The notes: generated by a model not told the origin, from the letters alone. A DNA stretch of 64,000 nt from Rikenella sp031551865 (GCA_031551865.1 JAVBMY010000003.1:62001-126000); one strand, 5' to 3'; counted from the stretch's first letter, positions 31,005 through 40,531 are shown. Translations and numbers: made by a program.

Positions 31005-34000
31005 ATGAAACCAAGCGCGCTACTACCGGCAGCAGCCGCACTGTTCTTGCTTTCGTGCAGCCGGGTGGCGCGGGAGCCCGGCGACCTGGGCGCCCGCACC
31101 ACCTCGTTCGACGAAGAGCTCTCCTCGCTGTCCATCGACCCGCAGGGACGCCTGTGGATCGGCACCGAAACCGGCGAAGTCTACCGCTACGACAGGCATT
31201 CCAAAAATCGCACCCGGTTCGATTTCGGGGGCAGCCGCATCTACAAGGTAGTCCCCGATCTGATCGGGGGCGATTCAGTGCTGCTGGTCTCCGCCCGCAA
31301 CAAGGGCCTGCGCATCTTCCGGTGGCCCGTGACCGGCGGTGAGCCGCAGATGCTGTGGCGTTACCTCCTTCCCTCCGGCAACCGCAAAGTCTTCCGGTAC
31401 GCCGCCTACGACTTTTTCCGCTCGGGGCACACGCTATACCTGGCCACCAGCGAAGGGTTCTACCGCGGTGAGTTACCCGACACTATCCGCCAACCCCTGC
31501 GCCTGAAGTCCGTATACGACGGAAATACGTGCGCGCTCCACGACGCCCCCGTGCGCAGATTGGCCTGGTCGGAAAGCGACTCGCTGCTGCTGTTCGTTTC
31601 GCGGAGCGGGATCCACGCCTTGCGGCTGGGCGACACCGTCACCACGCAGATCAGCCCGCGGCGCGGCGACTTTATCGGATTCGACGGCGACACCCTCGTC
31701 ACGCTCAACAGCAAAACCGGGGACATGTACCGCCTGTGCGGTACCCATACCGACTCGATGCGGTGCGACCCGGCGGCCAACCTCTACTATCGCGACACCG
31801 CCGGCGGTAACCTCTGGCTCATCTCCGGTGACAGGATCGGCCTGCGGCGCCATGCCGCCGGCCCCGCCGAATACACCCCGGTCCCCGCGGGGTTGCCTGT
31901 AAAATCGCCTCACATAATCGCGCCAGGCGGCGACGGCTTCACCTACCTGGTCACCCGGAGCGCCCTGTGGAAAGTACCCCTCAACCTACCTGCCTATCCG
32001 TCGCAGCACAAAGTCAGGGCCGCCTGCATCCACGAAGGGACGATATTGATGACCACGGCCGACAACGAATTGTTCCGCATGCAACCCGGAGAGACCGGAG
32101 CCCGCCGGGTCAGCCGGCTCCGGCTGGACGGCCCGGTACAATGGATCGCGAGCGACGACCGCCGTATCTACTTCACCACCCCGCGCCAGGTATACAGCCT
32201 GCGCAACGGATGGTGGGGCTTTCTGTGGAACAGCCCCAGGCTCATACCCACCCCCAGGGGCACCGACATCTTCTGTGCCCGGCTGGTTCCGCCTGCCCGC
32301 GACGGGGCTTGGAAACTCTACGTCGGGACGCGCGACGACGAAGGGATTCTGGGCTACCGCGAAGGCGCAGACCACCTGGAGCGTATACACCCAACGCTGT
32401 ATGTCATGTCGCTGAGCCACGACCTGCGCGAACAATTCGACACCACCTATTCCGGGCCCACTTACGCCACCACGCTCAACGAGGGAATTTTCTCTTCGCA
32501 CGATTTCCTGCATAAACTGAACTACCGGGCCTGCGAACCGCATTCCGAAACGTTCGATTTTGCGGAAAGCCTGGCGGCACCGGACGGAACTCCATTCCTG
32601 CTCACCGAGAACGGTATCGTGAACCTCGATCACAGTAACATCCTCCCGGCCAAAGGGCTCGCCCGGATCATTGCCCTCAACGACTCCACCCTGCTGGGAT
32701 TTCCGAGATACGGGATCCGGGTGTTCGGGATCGGGGACGGGGCCATCGTGTCCGACTCGCTGCTGTTCCCCGACCTGGAGTTCAGCCCCGAAGCCGTTGT
32801 GTTCCTGGGCCCGGACCGCCTGCTGTTCGGCACCGGCATCGGGGCCGCCCGGGTGACCGTGGGACCGGGCAACGCGCTGACGATCGAAGCGTGGATCCCT
32901 TTCGAAACCAGCGTTTTTGACCTCGGGCAATTCATCGCGATCACTACCGTGATCCTGGCCCTGGTGGCGATCTGGTGGTTGCGCCGCCGGTATCTCCGCA
33001 TCGGGCAGGCGGGAGCCATGCGCCGCGACATCGGACACCTGGCGGCCCTGAAAGAGGAACTGAATGGAATCTCGCTCCCGCTGGTGGCCAAGATCGAAGC
33101 CCTCGAACACGCAGCACCCGACGACAGACAGAGCCTTCTGACACTGGTCTCCGACCTGTTCGGCACTCTGCGCGGGGAGCTTAGCCGCCAACAGACCGAG
33201 CTCGCCGCCACAGGCAATCCCGAAGCGGCGGCGCTTGTGCAGGATTCGTCGCTGGCCGGAGAAAATTCCGACCTCCCGGCCATGGCCGGGGCCGTCAAGG
33301 ACAACCGCCGATGGCTCGGCGAATATGACGAACTGGCCTCGATGACAGCCCAACATACGGAGGCGTTGGCCGGGTGCCTCGAAATCGAGGGCATTAATGA
33401 CGGAATCGCCGATGAACTGGATGCTCTTGCCCTCGCATTGCGCAAGAAACCCATGAAAGAGTGCCGTAAAAAATACGAGGCGCTGAGCCTGCGCCTGCAG
33501 AAGATCGAAAGCCCCGCCAGCCGCCGCTTGCTCTCGGAATACGCCAAAACACTGGCCCGGCAGCCGGAGTTCGGCAACTCCTACTTCTACGGGCGGGTGA
33601 TCCGGCAATGGCTGAACGACACCGCCCGGAACAGCTCCGGAACAGTAAAAGAAGACCTTGAAAAATTGCAGCGCATTCACGGTATGGCGCCGTTGTACCC
33701 CCTGCTCCGCGAGATCGCCGACGGAGTGGTACAAGTCGCCGCGCTGAACCACGGGGCTTCGGGCGAAAAGCAGATCCGGGACAACCGCGAGGCCACGGGC
33801 AAGATGATCAGAAGCATCCGCGAAACGACCCGGCGCTTCTACGAAACACTGCCCCCGCACGAAGCCGCGGCGCTCCGTGGCGTTTGCAGCACCGACAGCC
33901 AGCGGCTCGAATTCCCGAACCGGACGGTGGTGCTGCTCCTGGCCTGCGGTGCGTTCCCCGGTTTCCTCAAAGAACTGGTGGAGCGCGAACACTCCGAGAC

Positions 34001-34130
34001 GATCAACCCGGCCAAAAGCCTGCTCCGGCAAGCAATCCGAAATCTCGGAAACCCCGACCCGGAGTCCGGGTTCTCGGTCATTGCCGGGCTATTGCACAGC
34101 AGCGATACCGGGCGCGAAACCCGAAAATAA
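31005..34130 (+). CDS. Beta-propeller membrane protein with cytosolic helical domain
   Basis: The 1041-residue product starts with a lipobox-like signal (ALLPAAAALFLLSC). Residues 35-640 show repeated propeller strands of the Reg_prop kind (LSIDPQGRLWIGTETGEVYR is the clearest). One membrane segment follows at about 645-665 (FIAITTVILALVAIWWLRRR). The remaining 370 residues are charged and helical with coiled-coil character. The last 50 (LEFPNRTVVLLLACGAFPGF, then NPAKSLLRQAIRNLG) vaguely recall a LuxR-type helix-turn-helix. This is like the sensory half of Bacteroidetes hybrid two-component systems but has neither Y_Y_Y, kinase nor receiver domain. Function unknown; a membrane-bound regulator is possible. 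A terminator follows at 34173. Confidence 0.7.
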   Translation: MKPSALLPAAAALFLLSCSRVAREPGDLGARTTSFDEELSSLSIDPQGRLWIGTETGEVYRYDRHSKNRTRFDFGGSRIYKVVPDLIGGDSVLLVSARNKGLRIFRWPVTGGEPQMLWRYLLPSGNRKVFRYAAYDFFRSGHTLYLATSEGFYRGELPDTIRQPLRLKSVYDGNTCALHDAPVRRLAWSESDSLLLFVSRSGIHALRLGDTVTTQISPRRGDFIGFDGDTLVTLNSKTGDMYRLCGTHTDSMRCDPAANLYYRDTAGGNLWLISGDRIGLRRHAAGPAEYTPVPAGLPVKSPHIIAPGGDGFTYLVTRSALWKVPLNLPAYPSQHKVRAACIHEGTILMTTADNELFRMQPGETGARRVSRLRLDGPVQWIASDDRRIYFTTPRQVYSLRNGWWGFLWNSPRLIPTPRGTDIFCARLVPPARDGAWKLYVGTRDDEGILGYREGADHLERIHPTLYVMSLSHDLREQFDTTYSGPTYATTLNEGIFSSHDFLHKLNYRACEPHSETFDFAESLAAPDGTPFLLTENGIVNLDHSNILPAKGLARIIALNDSTLLGFPRYGIRVFGIGDGAIVSDSLLFPDLEFSPEAVVFLGPDRLLFGTGIGAARVTVGPGNALTIEAWIPFETSVFDLGQFIAITTVILALVAIWWLRRRYLRIGQAGAMRRDIGHLAALKEELNGISLPLVAKIEALEHAAPDDRQSLLTLVSDLFGTLRGELSRQQTELAATGNPEAAALVQDSSLAGENSDLPAMAGAVKDNRRWLGEYDELASMTAQHTEALAGCLEIEGINDGIADELDALALALRKKPMKECRKKYEALSLRLQKIESPASRRLLSEYAKTLARQPEFGNSYFYGRVIRQWLNDTARNSSGTVKEDLEKLQRIHGMAPLYPLLREIADGVVQVAALNHGASGEKQIRDNREATGKMIRSIRETTRRFYETLPPHEAAALRGVCSTDSQRLEFPNRTVVLLLACGAFPGFLKELVEREHSETINPAKSLLRQAIRNLGNPDPESGFSVIAGLLHSSDTGRETRK

Positions 34131-34172
34131 GTTATCGCAAGGGCTCCGCGGAGCGTCTTAACCCCCTTATAT

Positions 34173-34213
34173 CGGGGCCTGTGGCAAAAAGTGCCACAGG
34201 CCCCGATTCTTTT
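34173..34213 (+). terminator. Intrinsic terminator after the propeller gene
   Basis: CGGGGCCTGTGGCA and TGCCACAGGCCCCG form a perfect 14-bp stem with an AAAAG loop, followed by ATTCTTTTG. The remaining 34214-34449 holds the presumed promoter of the regulator gene; TACTTTTA near 34404 is a weak -7 candidate. Confidence 0.85.
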
Positions 34214-34449
34214 GCTGCCCCAAGGCTGTCGCCGAATTACCGGAATGTTTCGACGTAAGGTCGAAACCCGGCCGAAACCTCCTTTCCGAAATACAATACA
34301 CAACTTGCCACCGAACGAATAACCGGCCCAGGAATGTCAGTATTTTCCACGTTTCCCGTCAGGTTTTTCCACGACATAACTACCAGTACATCAGATAAAT
34401 GCAATACTTTTACATGAGCATGACCAGCCCTATGGATGCACACCGTATC

Positions 34450-34893
34450 ATGGAAAAGGTAAAAATCAGGGAAATAAATATCGGCTCGATCATACGTGAA
34501 AAGCTCTTCGAACGAGGCATGTCAATTGCCGATTTCGCGCGGGCGATCAACTGCCACCGCACGAACGTTTACGACCTCTTCGCCCGCAGGAGCGTCAACA
34601 TCGAACTGTTGCTGAAAATATCGCAGGTGCTCGACTACGACTTCATCCTGAACGTCTATTACCGCCACTACACGGGGCGGGCGGGCTCGGGCGCCGCCAC
34701 GGCCCCGAAACCGGAGCTGGAAAAAGAAGGGGTCACCCTGACCATCGTCATGGACACCGACCTGTTCGAAAAACTGGCCTGCCGGCCCGGCCTGCAAGAA
34801 CTGCTCGGCGAGCATCCCGGGAAGGTCGAGTGCCACAAGCGCGATCCCGCCCCGGATCTCCCGGACGTAGCACTCCGCACAAAACGAACATAA
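34450..34893 (+). CDS. XRE-type helix-turn-helix regulator
   Basis: The product (147 residues from the chosen start) has an N-terminal helix-turn-helix of the XRE kind: GSIIREKLFERGMSIADFAR, INCHRTNVYDLFARRSVNIE and LLLKISQVLDYDFI. This pattern (a cryptic HTH followed by LLLKIS..LDYDF) is common in small Bacteroidetes regulators. The C-terminal 70 residues are Pro/Ala-rich and then helical, and unrecognised. The frame is open from 34399, with other ATGs at 34432; the start at 34450 is chosen because similarity begins there. It precedes the Sel1-repeat gene by 55 bases and may control the four genes after it. Confidence 0.78.
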   Translation: MEKVKIREINIGSIIREKLFERGMSIADFARAINCHRTNVYDLFARRSVNIELLLKISQVLDYDFILNVYYRHYTGRAGSGAATAPKPELEKEGVTLTIVMDTDLFEKLACRPGLQELLGEHPGKVECHKRDPAPDLPDVALRTKRT

Positions 34894-34948
34894 CCCCGGG
34901 AATGCACCCCGGCTTATCCGAAAAACCCTAACCAACACCGACAACACT

Positions 34949-36532
34949 ATGAAACAAGCCCTTTACACTTCATTTTTGGCACTCGCCCTGTCGCTGGCCG
35001 GCTCCGCCTCGCTACGCGCCGGTACCGGCAACCCGTCTTCGGCAACCGCCAGCATCGAACTCCCGGCCCTGCAATACGACCGCACGGTGGGCGGCGACAC
35101 CCCCACCATGCTTGATGTCCGCGGACGCTGGGCTTCCGACCGGTTCTACCTCGACAACAACTACTACTGCATCTTGACCGGCCACGAAATGTGGATCATC
35201 GACTTCGAACGTCAGGGGGGCAAACTGCGTCCCATGCTAACCGAGCACTCGTTCATCGCGTCGAACTACAACGTGCCGGGCTACCAGGTCAGCATCCCGA
35301 GCCGGCTCGCCAACCTGAGCGAACTGAGCGAAAACCATATCAAATTCTCGTTCGTGATCACCCGGCGGTATGTACCGCAAAACACCGGCGGAGGTCTCTG
35401 GTGGAAGCTTCTGGAAGGAATCGGCCTTGGATTCTGGGGAGATTTAGCGGTTGGTATTGGCAGCCAAATGGCCAGAGCCCAACAGCTGAACGAAATGATC
35501 AAAGCCAACGTCCTCTACAGCTACTACTACGAGATCGAGCTCGACCTCGATGACAACCGGATGGATGGCTGGCTGACGACCATCATCTCGGAGACCCAGC
35601 CCAACGGCACACTTTCCGAGTTGACCAACCGGGTCGATGAATTCTCGCTCTTCCGCGTGACTGACGACTACAAGGGAGCCCAGCAGGTCTACCCCACCAA
35701 CCCCAAGAAAAAGCAAACCAACCCCGCGCTGGTGTCGATCCTCAAAGCCGAAGGCACGAAAGCCAAAAACGGCGATGCCGAAGCGCTGAACAACCTCGGG
35801 TTCATGTACCTCAACGGGCTGGGCACCAAAGTCAACTACAAAAAGGCGACCCAATGTTTCAGCGCAGCCGCCGGGAAGAATAACGCGATGGCCACCTACA
35901 ACCTAGCCCAAACATACATGCATATGCCCAAGGCACCCGCCAATCCGGCCAAAGACACCGCCGCGGTGCGCGAATGGCTGAAAAAAGCGGCCGACATGGA
36001 TCAGCAAGAGGCCATCATTGCTCTGGCCTGGTATTACCTCTACGGAGGATCGTGGGGGATCGTCAAAGACGAAGACAAAGCCCTGGCCCTGTTGGAACGC
36101 GGCATACTGCTCGGCTCAGAGAAATCGATGAGTATCCTCGGCTGGGCGTACCTTAACGGGATCGGCGTGGAGCAAAACTACGAAGAAGCGGTGAAGTGGT
36201 TTGAAAGAGCCATCGAAGCCGGTTCGGTCGGTGCGCTGGCCCACCTGGGAGACATGTACCGCTACGGGCTGGGGGTCGGGCAAGACCCGGAGCGGGCGCT
36301 GGGCCTGTTCCTCGAAGCGGCACGGCAAGGGAACACGCGCGCCATATACCACGTGGCGTCGACCTACTACTGGGGCGACCTGATGCCCATGAACTACATC
36401 GAAGGGAAAAAGTGGGTCAACCTCGGCCGCGTCCTCGACATCAACGCACCGAAGGGACTCTCGACCACCGGCATCACGGCCAACGACCTCGTCAACCTGA
36501 AGGAGCCGGCCCCGGACAACAACATGGATTAA
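34949..36532 (+). CDS. Exported Sel1-repeat protein
   Basis: The 527-residue product has a signal peptide (MKQALYTSFLALALSLAGSA). Residues 25-270 are an unrecognised beta-rich domain (DRFYLDNNYYCILTGHEMWI, YYYEIELDLDDNRMDGWLTT). From about residue 270 come Sel1-type helical repeats: AEALNNLGFMYLNGLGTKVN, MSILGWAYLNGIGVEQNYEE, ALAHLGDMYRYGLGVGQDPE and others, at least five in all. Sel1 repeats mediate protein-protein contacts. It is the first of a run of exported proteins of unknown function (to 38.9 kb) behind an XRE regulator. I see no membrane anchor, so it should be periplasmic or secreted. Confidence 0.83.
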   Translation: MKQALYTSFLALALSLAGSASLRAGTGNPSSATASIELPALQYDRTVGGDTPTMLDVRGRWASDRFYLDNNYYCILTGHEMWIIDFERQGGKLRPMLTEHSFIASNYNVPGYQVSIPSRLANLSELSENHIKFSFVITRRYVPQNTGGGLWWKLLEGIGLGFWGDLAVGIGSQMARAQQLNEMIKANVLYSYYYEIELDLDDNRMDGWLTTIISETQPNGTLSELTNRVDEFSLFRVTDDYKGAQQVYPTNPKKKQTNPALVSILKAEGTKAKNGDAEALNNLGFMYLNGLGTKVNYKKATQCFSAAAGKNNAMATYNLAQTYMHMPKAPANPAKDTAAVREWLKKAADMDQQEAIIALAWYYLYGGSWGIVKDEDKALALLERGILLGSEKSMSILGWAYLNGIGVEQNYEEAVKWFERAIEAGSVGALAHLGDMYRYGLGVGQDPERALGLFLEAARQGNTRAIYHVASTYYWGDLMPMNYIEGKKWVNLGRVLDINAPKGLSTTGITANDLVNLKEPAPDNNMD

Positions 36533-36621
36533 CCATTCTTCCGCGCGGCCGGCGGATCGGCGGGATCCCGCCGGCCGTGCGGATTCCGGAACCATCCGAT
36601 AAACTTTAAAACCACAAGATT

Positions 36622-37908
36622 ATGAAAAAGATAAAAGCGCTGGTATTGGCCGGACTATTGATGACATTATCGGGCTATGCCGTAGCAACGAGTCCCGACG
36701 ATGTGGAAGCAGCAATACTAAGAGCAAAAGCTAAGGCCGAAGCTGAGAAAGCCAAACAGCGATCCGGCAACACCAACCAGACCTCGACCAGCCCGGGCAC
36801 CTATCCGACTCCGGCCGCAAGGATCGACCAACTGAACCGCGAGAACGAGCAGCTACAGCAACAACACCAGGAAGAGGTTGCCGAAAGCAACGAGGTGGCC
36901 CGTACCAACCCCAACCACCCCATAGCCGCCGGCAACTACCACAACGTGGCCGCCAGAACCGGCAATAACGATGCCGTAACCCGGAATGCCCAGGCAATCC
37001 GGACTGCTGCGGACGATCCATCGGTGAACAGGTATAACAGCGGAAGAGGGGTTCCGGAAACCGTCAGGTCAGGCCCCGCAGGCGGAAGGCCCGGAAACGG
37101 ATACGTTAACCACGAGGGGGGAACTTCGGGCAGTGACAATATTCAACCCGCCCGATCACAGGGAGCTTTGACATACGATAGCAGAAGGACCATTCCATCC
37201 GGCACCGGGCCGTCCGGCACCGCAGGCGGAAGGGCGGGCGCCCCAACCAATCCATACACCCCTTCGCGACCCGGATTGCAGGGTGTTGGCGGCACCCGAT
37301 ACAACCAGCCCCCCGGTTCCACCCAACAGAATCGACCCGCTACATCAGCGCAAAGGCAAGGACAACTGACCACGGTCAATCCTTCGGCACCAGCGCAGGG
37401 AGGATCATCAAACGGCGGTTCAGGAACAAAAAAACCTGTTCTGACGCCACTCGAAAGTTCCCCGCAAACCCCGGGCACAGCCCCCGGACAAGGGCAACAA
37501 ACGGCCATGAATCCCCCGGCGCAAAGCCCGGCAGAACAAGACACAGATCGCGGCATAGATATTAACGGGCCCACCGCCAATGGAGGAATTCCCGGTATGA
37601 TTCAGGGAGAACCGGGACAAGGGGGACCCACCAACATGCCTCCTGCAATATCAAAAGAAGATTTGAATAAGCAACTGACAGAAGGTAACAGACACGCGGG
37701 CTCCGAAGATGCCAAGTATGGTACGAATGCCCGGAACACAACCGAATTCCCGGCAAACACAGAAGAAATCCGGGAGGCAGCCCGGAAATCGGCAGACGCA
37801 GCCAGAGTAGCAAATTCAGCAGACAGCCGAATAAGTATAAACGACACCCGGCTTGAGACAGTTTTATCAACAGCCGCTTCAGCATTCGACGGCAGCAAAC
37901 CAGAGTAA
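36622..37908 (+). CDS. Exported low-complexity Gly/Pro/Gln/Asn-rich protein
   Basis: The 428-residue product has a signal peptide (MKKIKALVLAGLLMTLSGYA, cut near AVATS). A short charged helix (AAILRAKAKAEAEKAKQR) and a coiled coil (IDQLNRENEQLQQQHQEEVA) follow; then about 300 residues are dominated by Gly, Pro, Gln, Asn, Ser and Thr with no fold visible, and the C-terminus returns to charged helix (EEIREAARKSADAARVANSA). No family is recognised. It begins 89 bases after the Sel1 gene. Codon usage is a little more AT-rich than in the housekeeping genes. It could be an extended surface or matrix protein; this is inference. Confidence 0.7.
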   Translation: MKKIKALVLAGLLMTLSGYAVATSPDDVEAAILRAKAKAEAEKAKQRSGNTNQTSTSPGTYPTPAARIDQLNRENEQLQQQHQEEVAESNEVARTNPNHPIAAGNYHNVAARTGNNDAVTRNAQAIRTAADDPSVNRYNSGRGVPETVRSGPAGGRPGNGYVNHEGGTSGSDNIQPARSQGALTYDSRRTIPSGTGPSGTAGGRAGAPTNPYTPSRPGLQGVGGTRYNQPPGSTQQNRPATSAQRQGQLTTVNPSAPAQGGSSNGGSGTKKPVLTPLESSPQTPGTAPGQGQQTAMNPPAQSPAEQDTDRGIDINGPTANGGIPGMIQGEPGQGGPTNMPPAISKEDLNKQLTEGNRHAGSEDAKYGTNARNTTEFPANTEEIREAARKSADAARVANSADSRISINDTRLETVLSTAASAFDGSKPE

Positions 37909-37934
37909 AAACGTCCGACGCGAACGGCCATTAA

Positions 37935-37973
37935 ACGGGAAACGGAGGACGATATGTCCGCCCTCCGTTTCCC
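37935..37973. terminator. Stem-loop after the low-complexity gene
   Basis: CGGGAAACGGAGG and CCTCCGTTTCCCG form a perfect 13-bp stem 27 bases after the stop codon. The tail GGATATTTAC is not a clean T-run, so terminator function is likely but not certain. Confidence 0.6.
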
Positions 37974-38095
37974 GGGATATTTACACATCAATACCTCTTT
38001 TCCGGAAAGGAACTTGCATGATGTAATTCTCTTGAAAACCCACACGATCACTGACCATAAACCCCGCGGATAACTCCGCACAAAACACAGAACCC

Positions 38096-38467
38096 ATGAA
38101 AAACCTGTCCAAGACCTTATTGTCACTCGCCGTTTCCGCCGGCTTCATCGCCCTGGCCATCGGGAGCGGCTCGGCGGATTACTCGCAATCGAGCGGAGGG
38201 TACTCCTCTCCGTCGTCATCATCATCGTCATCCTCTGTGAATTGCAGGGTCAGCTCGTGGATGGAATATCGTTCGGGAAGATACTACTGCAAATTCAGCA
38301 AGAATTGCAACAAGTCGGTAACCATACACTACAAGGTTTCTTTCCCCGACGGATCGACCGACAACAACGGCATGGAGTATATGATGTCCTCTATGCGCGA
38401 AACTACCGGGCGCAGCTATACCGAAAAAGGGACGATCTACATCACCAGGGAAGATTGGGGAGAATAA
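38096..38467 (+). CDS. Small exported Ser-rich protein
   Basis: The 123-residue product has a signal peptide (MKNLSKTLLSLAVSAGFIAL) followed by a Ser/Tyr/Gly tract (YSSPSSSSSSSSVN) and a compact domain of about 75 residues with two cysteines (VNCRVSSWMEYRSGRYYCKF) and another in SKNCNKSVTIHYKVSFPD. The strands suggest a small beta-sandwich. No family is recognised. It lies in the run of exported proteins from 34.9 kb and is followed 42 bases later by a membrane protein gene. The tandem serine codons (tcatcatcatcatcgtcatc) are a possible slippage site. Confidence 0.65.
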   Translation: MKNLSKTLLSLAVSAGFIALAIGSGSADYSQSSGGYSSPSSSSSSSSVNCRVSSWMEYRSGRYYCKFSKNCNKSVTIHYKVSFPDGSTDNNGMEYMMSSMRETTGRSYTEKGTIYITREDWGE

Positions 38468-38509
38468 ACACATACGGCGAACGCTGTATGCAATTTTGAA
38501 GATCAGGAG

Positions 38510-38938
38510 ATGGAGGTAAACATCCGAAAAAAAACACCGCACTTTTTATGGCGGGTGGTACTGCCGCTGGCCGTCGGTGCGTTTATTTACATCTGTGGCC
38601 GTAACTTTTTCGGATGGCCGATCGGCCCTGACGCCGTGCCGATGCCCGGGTGGGTCAAATATAACCTGCCCGACGGCTCGTGGGTGTTCGCATTCACCAA
38701 CCACATCGCGCTGATATGGGACGAAGGAAAGCGGAAAAACAGGCTATTCTGGATCTTTGCCCCCCTGTTCGTCGCCGTGGTGCTGGAATGTATGCCATTA
38801 TTCGCCATGAAGGGAACTTTCGACCTGCTCGACCTGCTGGCCTATGTCGCGGGATTTCTGGGGTCGGTCGCGGTTTTCAGGGCAGTGCCATTGAGAAAGC
38901 TTCGGTTCCGGGACGATGGGATAGCTTCGCGGGGGTAG
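38510..38938 (+). CDS. Small integral membrane protein
   Basis: The 142-residue product has a hydrophobic segment near residues 14-31 (VVLPLAVGAFIYICG), a periplasmic loop with WPIGPDAVPMPGWVKYNLPD, further hydrophobic stretches around residues 60-70, 82-97 (LFWIFAPLFVAVVLEC) and 110-125 (LAYVAGFLGSVAVF). The layout with a conserved-looking PDG..W.FA segment and GTFDLLDLLAY recalls VanZ-like membrane proteins, but this is a weak resemblance. It ends 13 bases before the convergent glycosyltransferase gene and closes the accessory run. Confidence 0.65.
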   Translation: MEVNIRKKTPHFLWRVVLPLAVGAFIYICGRNFFGWPIGPDAVPMPGWVKYNLPDGSWVFAFTNHIALIWDEGKRKNRLFWIFAPLFVAVVLECMPLFAMKGTFDLLDLLAYVAGFLGSVAVFRAVPLRKLRFRDDGIASRG

Positions 38939-38951
38939 ACAGGGAGAGCAA

Positions 38952-40121
38952 CTACAGTTCCTCCAGCGCCGCAAGATAGCGCTCCGGCGTATAGCGGTCA
39001 CGGACACGGGCGGCACCCGCCGCACTGAGCGAAGCGCACAGCCCCTCGTCGGCGAACAGCCGCCCGATGCAGGCGCACAGCTCGGCGGCGTTGCCCGCCT
39101 CGTAGAGCAGGCCGCAGCCGTCGGCCAGTTCGGCCATCGCCGCCAGGCGCGGCACCACCACCGGGCGGCCGTAGTACATCGCCTCGGCGGCCGAGAGACC
39201 GAACCCTTCGTAGCAGCGGCTCGTCATCACCAGGCAGCGTGCCCCGGCGTAGAAATCGGCCAGTGCGGCACGACTCAGGAATCCGGCGAATTCGATGTTC
39301 GGGGGCAGTTTTTCGCCCTCGGGCAGCCGGAGCGAAGCCGCCTCCTCGCCTGCCACGCGGAAGCGCAGGCGCGGCAAACGGCGTGCGATCTCCAACAGTA
39401 AATCGACTCCCTTTTCAGCACTCAGGCGGCCCACATAGGCCACGTAATCCCTGCGCACCGCCGCATCTTCCGAGGATGCAGAGGGCTCGGGCATGGCTGC
39501 ACCATCGATGCAGTTCGGCACGATACGGAACCGCTCCGGCGGCACTCCCGTGTAACCCGAGAGCTTATCGCGCTGGAATTCCGACAGGGCCAGGAAGGTA
39601 TCGACGTTGCGGGTATAATATTTCTTGCGGCGCGCCCACCATCCCCGCAAGGCAAACGCCACACTTCCCATAACCGACCCTTCGCAGCGGCGCAGGGCGC
39701 AATTCAGTTCGCGGGTATGGCGGTGCAGGGCGCACCGCTCGCAAATGTCGCCATGCGTAAAAAAAGTGCCCGCCGGGCAGACCAGCCGGTAGTTGTGCAG
39801 CCCCATGGCGACCCGCACCCCGGCTTTGCGGAGCACCGGCAGAATCGCGGGCGATATGACGGGGTAGAGGTTGTGGATTATGGCCGCGTCGGGCTTTCCG
39901 GCCTCGACGAGCTGCCGGATATCGCGCACCGAGCGGCGATTATAAAACGCCGAGAAGAAGCCGCCCAACCGTCCCACGCGCCATTCGCTCATTTCGGCGT
40001 GGTCGCGCTGATAGAGCGTCACCGTGTGCCCGGCGCGTTGCAACAGATCGCACTGCGTGGCCACGACCTGCTCCTCGCCTCCGCGGCGGCTGTAGACGTT
40101 ATGTATGATCAGATAATGCAT
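38952..40121 (-). CDS. Glycosyltransferase family 4 (group 1)
   Basis: The 389-residue protein is a GT-B fold retaining glycosyltransferase. The N-terminal domain opens with YLIIHNVYSRRGGEEQVVAT, the acceptor-binding loop of the family, and contains AAIIHNLYPVISPAILPVLR. The C-terminal nucleotide-sugar domain is seen in YVAYVGRLSAEKGVDLLLEI, the CLVMTSRCYEGFGLSAAEAM motif with the catalytic E..G..L..E pattern, and GRPVVVPRLAAMAELADGCG. The start is placed at 40121 since the 75 codons before it are repeat DNA. The sugar cannot be told. A polysaccharide or glycoconjugate role in the envelope is expected. No other sugar genes adjoin it. Confidence 0.93.
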   Translation of the reverse strand: MHYLIIHNVYSRRGGEEQVVATQCDLLQRAGHTVTLYQRDHAEMSEWRVGRLGGFFSAFYNRRSVRDIRQLVEAGKPDAAIIHNLYPVISPAILPVLRKAGVRVAMGLHNYRLVCPAGTFFTHGDICERCALHRHTRELNCALRRCEGSVMGSVAFALRGWWARRKKYYTRNVDTFLALSEFQRDKLSGYTGVPPERFRIVPNCIDGAAMPEPSASSEDAAVRRDYVAYVGRLSAEKGVDLLLEIARRLPRLRFRVAGEEAASLRLPEGEKLPPNIEFAGFLSRAALADFYAGARCLVMTSRCYEGFGLSAAEAMYYGRPVVVPRLAAMAELADGCGLLYEAGNAAELCACIGRLFADEGLCASLSAAGAARVRDRYTPERYLAALEEL

Positions 40122-40290
40122 ACGGTTCTTTCCTCCGATTCTCGGCCTCTCCTCCCCCACACCCTCACCTTCTCGCTTTTTTACAGGGATTTTCAGAGGC
40201 AGGAATATTTTGGAGAGCAGGCGCGAATGCGTGGGTGGGACGCGGGCGTCTATTACCCAATCTTCCCTTTTTTTTCTCCTCCACTCCCGC

Positions 40291-40385
40291 TTTAAGTCCG
40301 CTTCGCGGCCTTTTCCTCCTGGTGCCCTTCGGCAACTGGCAAACAAGTTTGCATTGCGCCCGGTCGCTGCGCCGATTCTTGCCGG
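40291..40385 (+). repeat. GGCAAT...ATTGCC hairpin repeat, family B, copy 4
   Basis: TTTAAGTCCGCTTCGCGGCC, TTTTCCTCCTGGTGCCCTTC, then GGCAA around a GCAAAC-AA-GTTTGC hairpin (40339-40352) and ATTGCGCCCGGTCGCTGCG. It lies in the 360-base gap upstream of the glycosyltransferase; the rest of the gap holds nothing recognised. Confidence 0.65.
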
Positions 40386-40481
40386 GAGTTCCCGGATAGG
40401 TTAAGATTCTGGGGCCATACGCGAGCTAAGCGAGTGTATATATACCCCAAATATCCCTATTCTCGAAAATCCCGAACTACC

Positions 40482-40525
40482 CAATAAAAAGCGAATAATC
40501 GTTTATCAAAATGATTATTCGCTTT
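40482..40525 (-). terminator. Rho-independent terminator after dnaJ
   Basis: On the minus strand AAAGCGAATAATC and GATTATTCGCTTT pair (13 bp) and are followed by TTATTGG, with a run of T formed at the stem end. It lies 6 bases after the dnaJ stop codon. Confidence 0.85.
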
Positions 40526-40531
40526 CCACTA

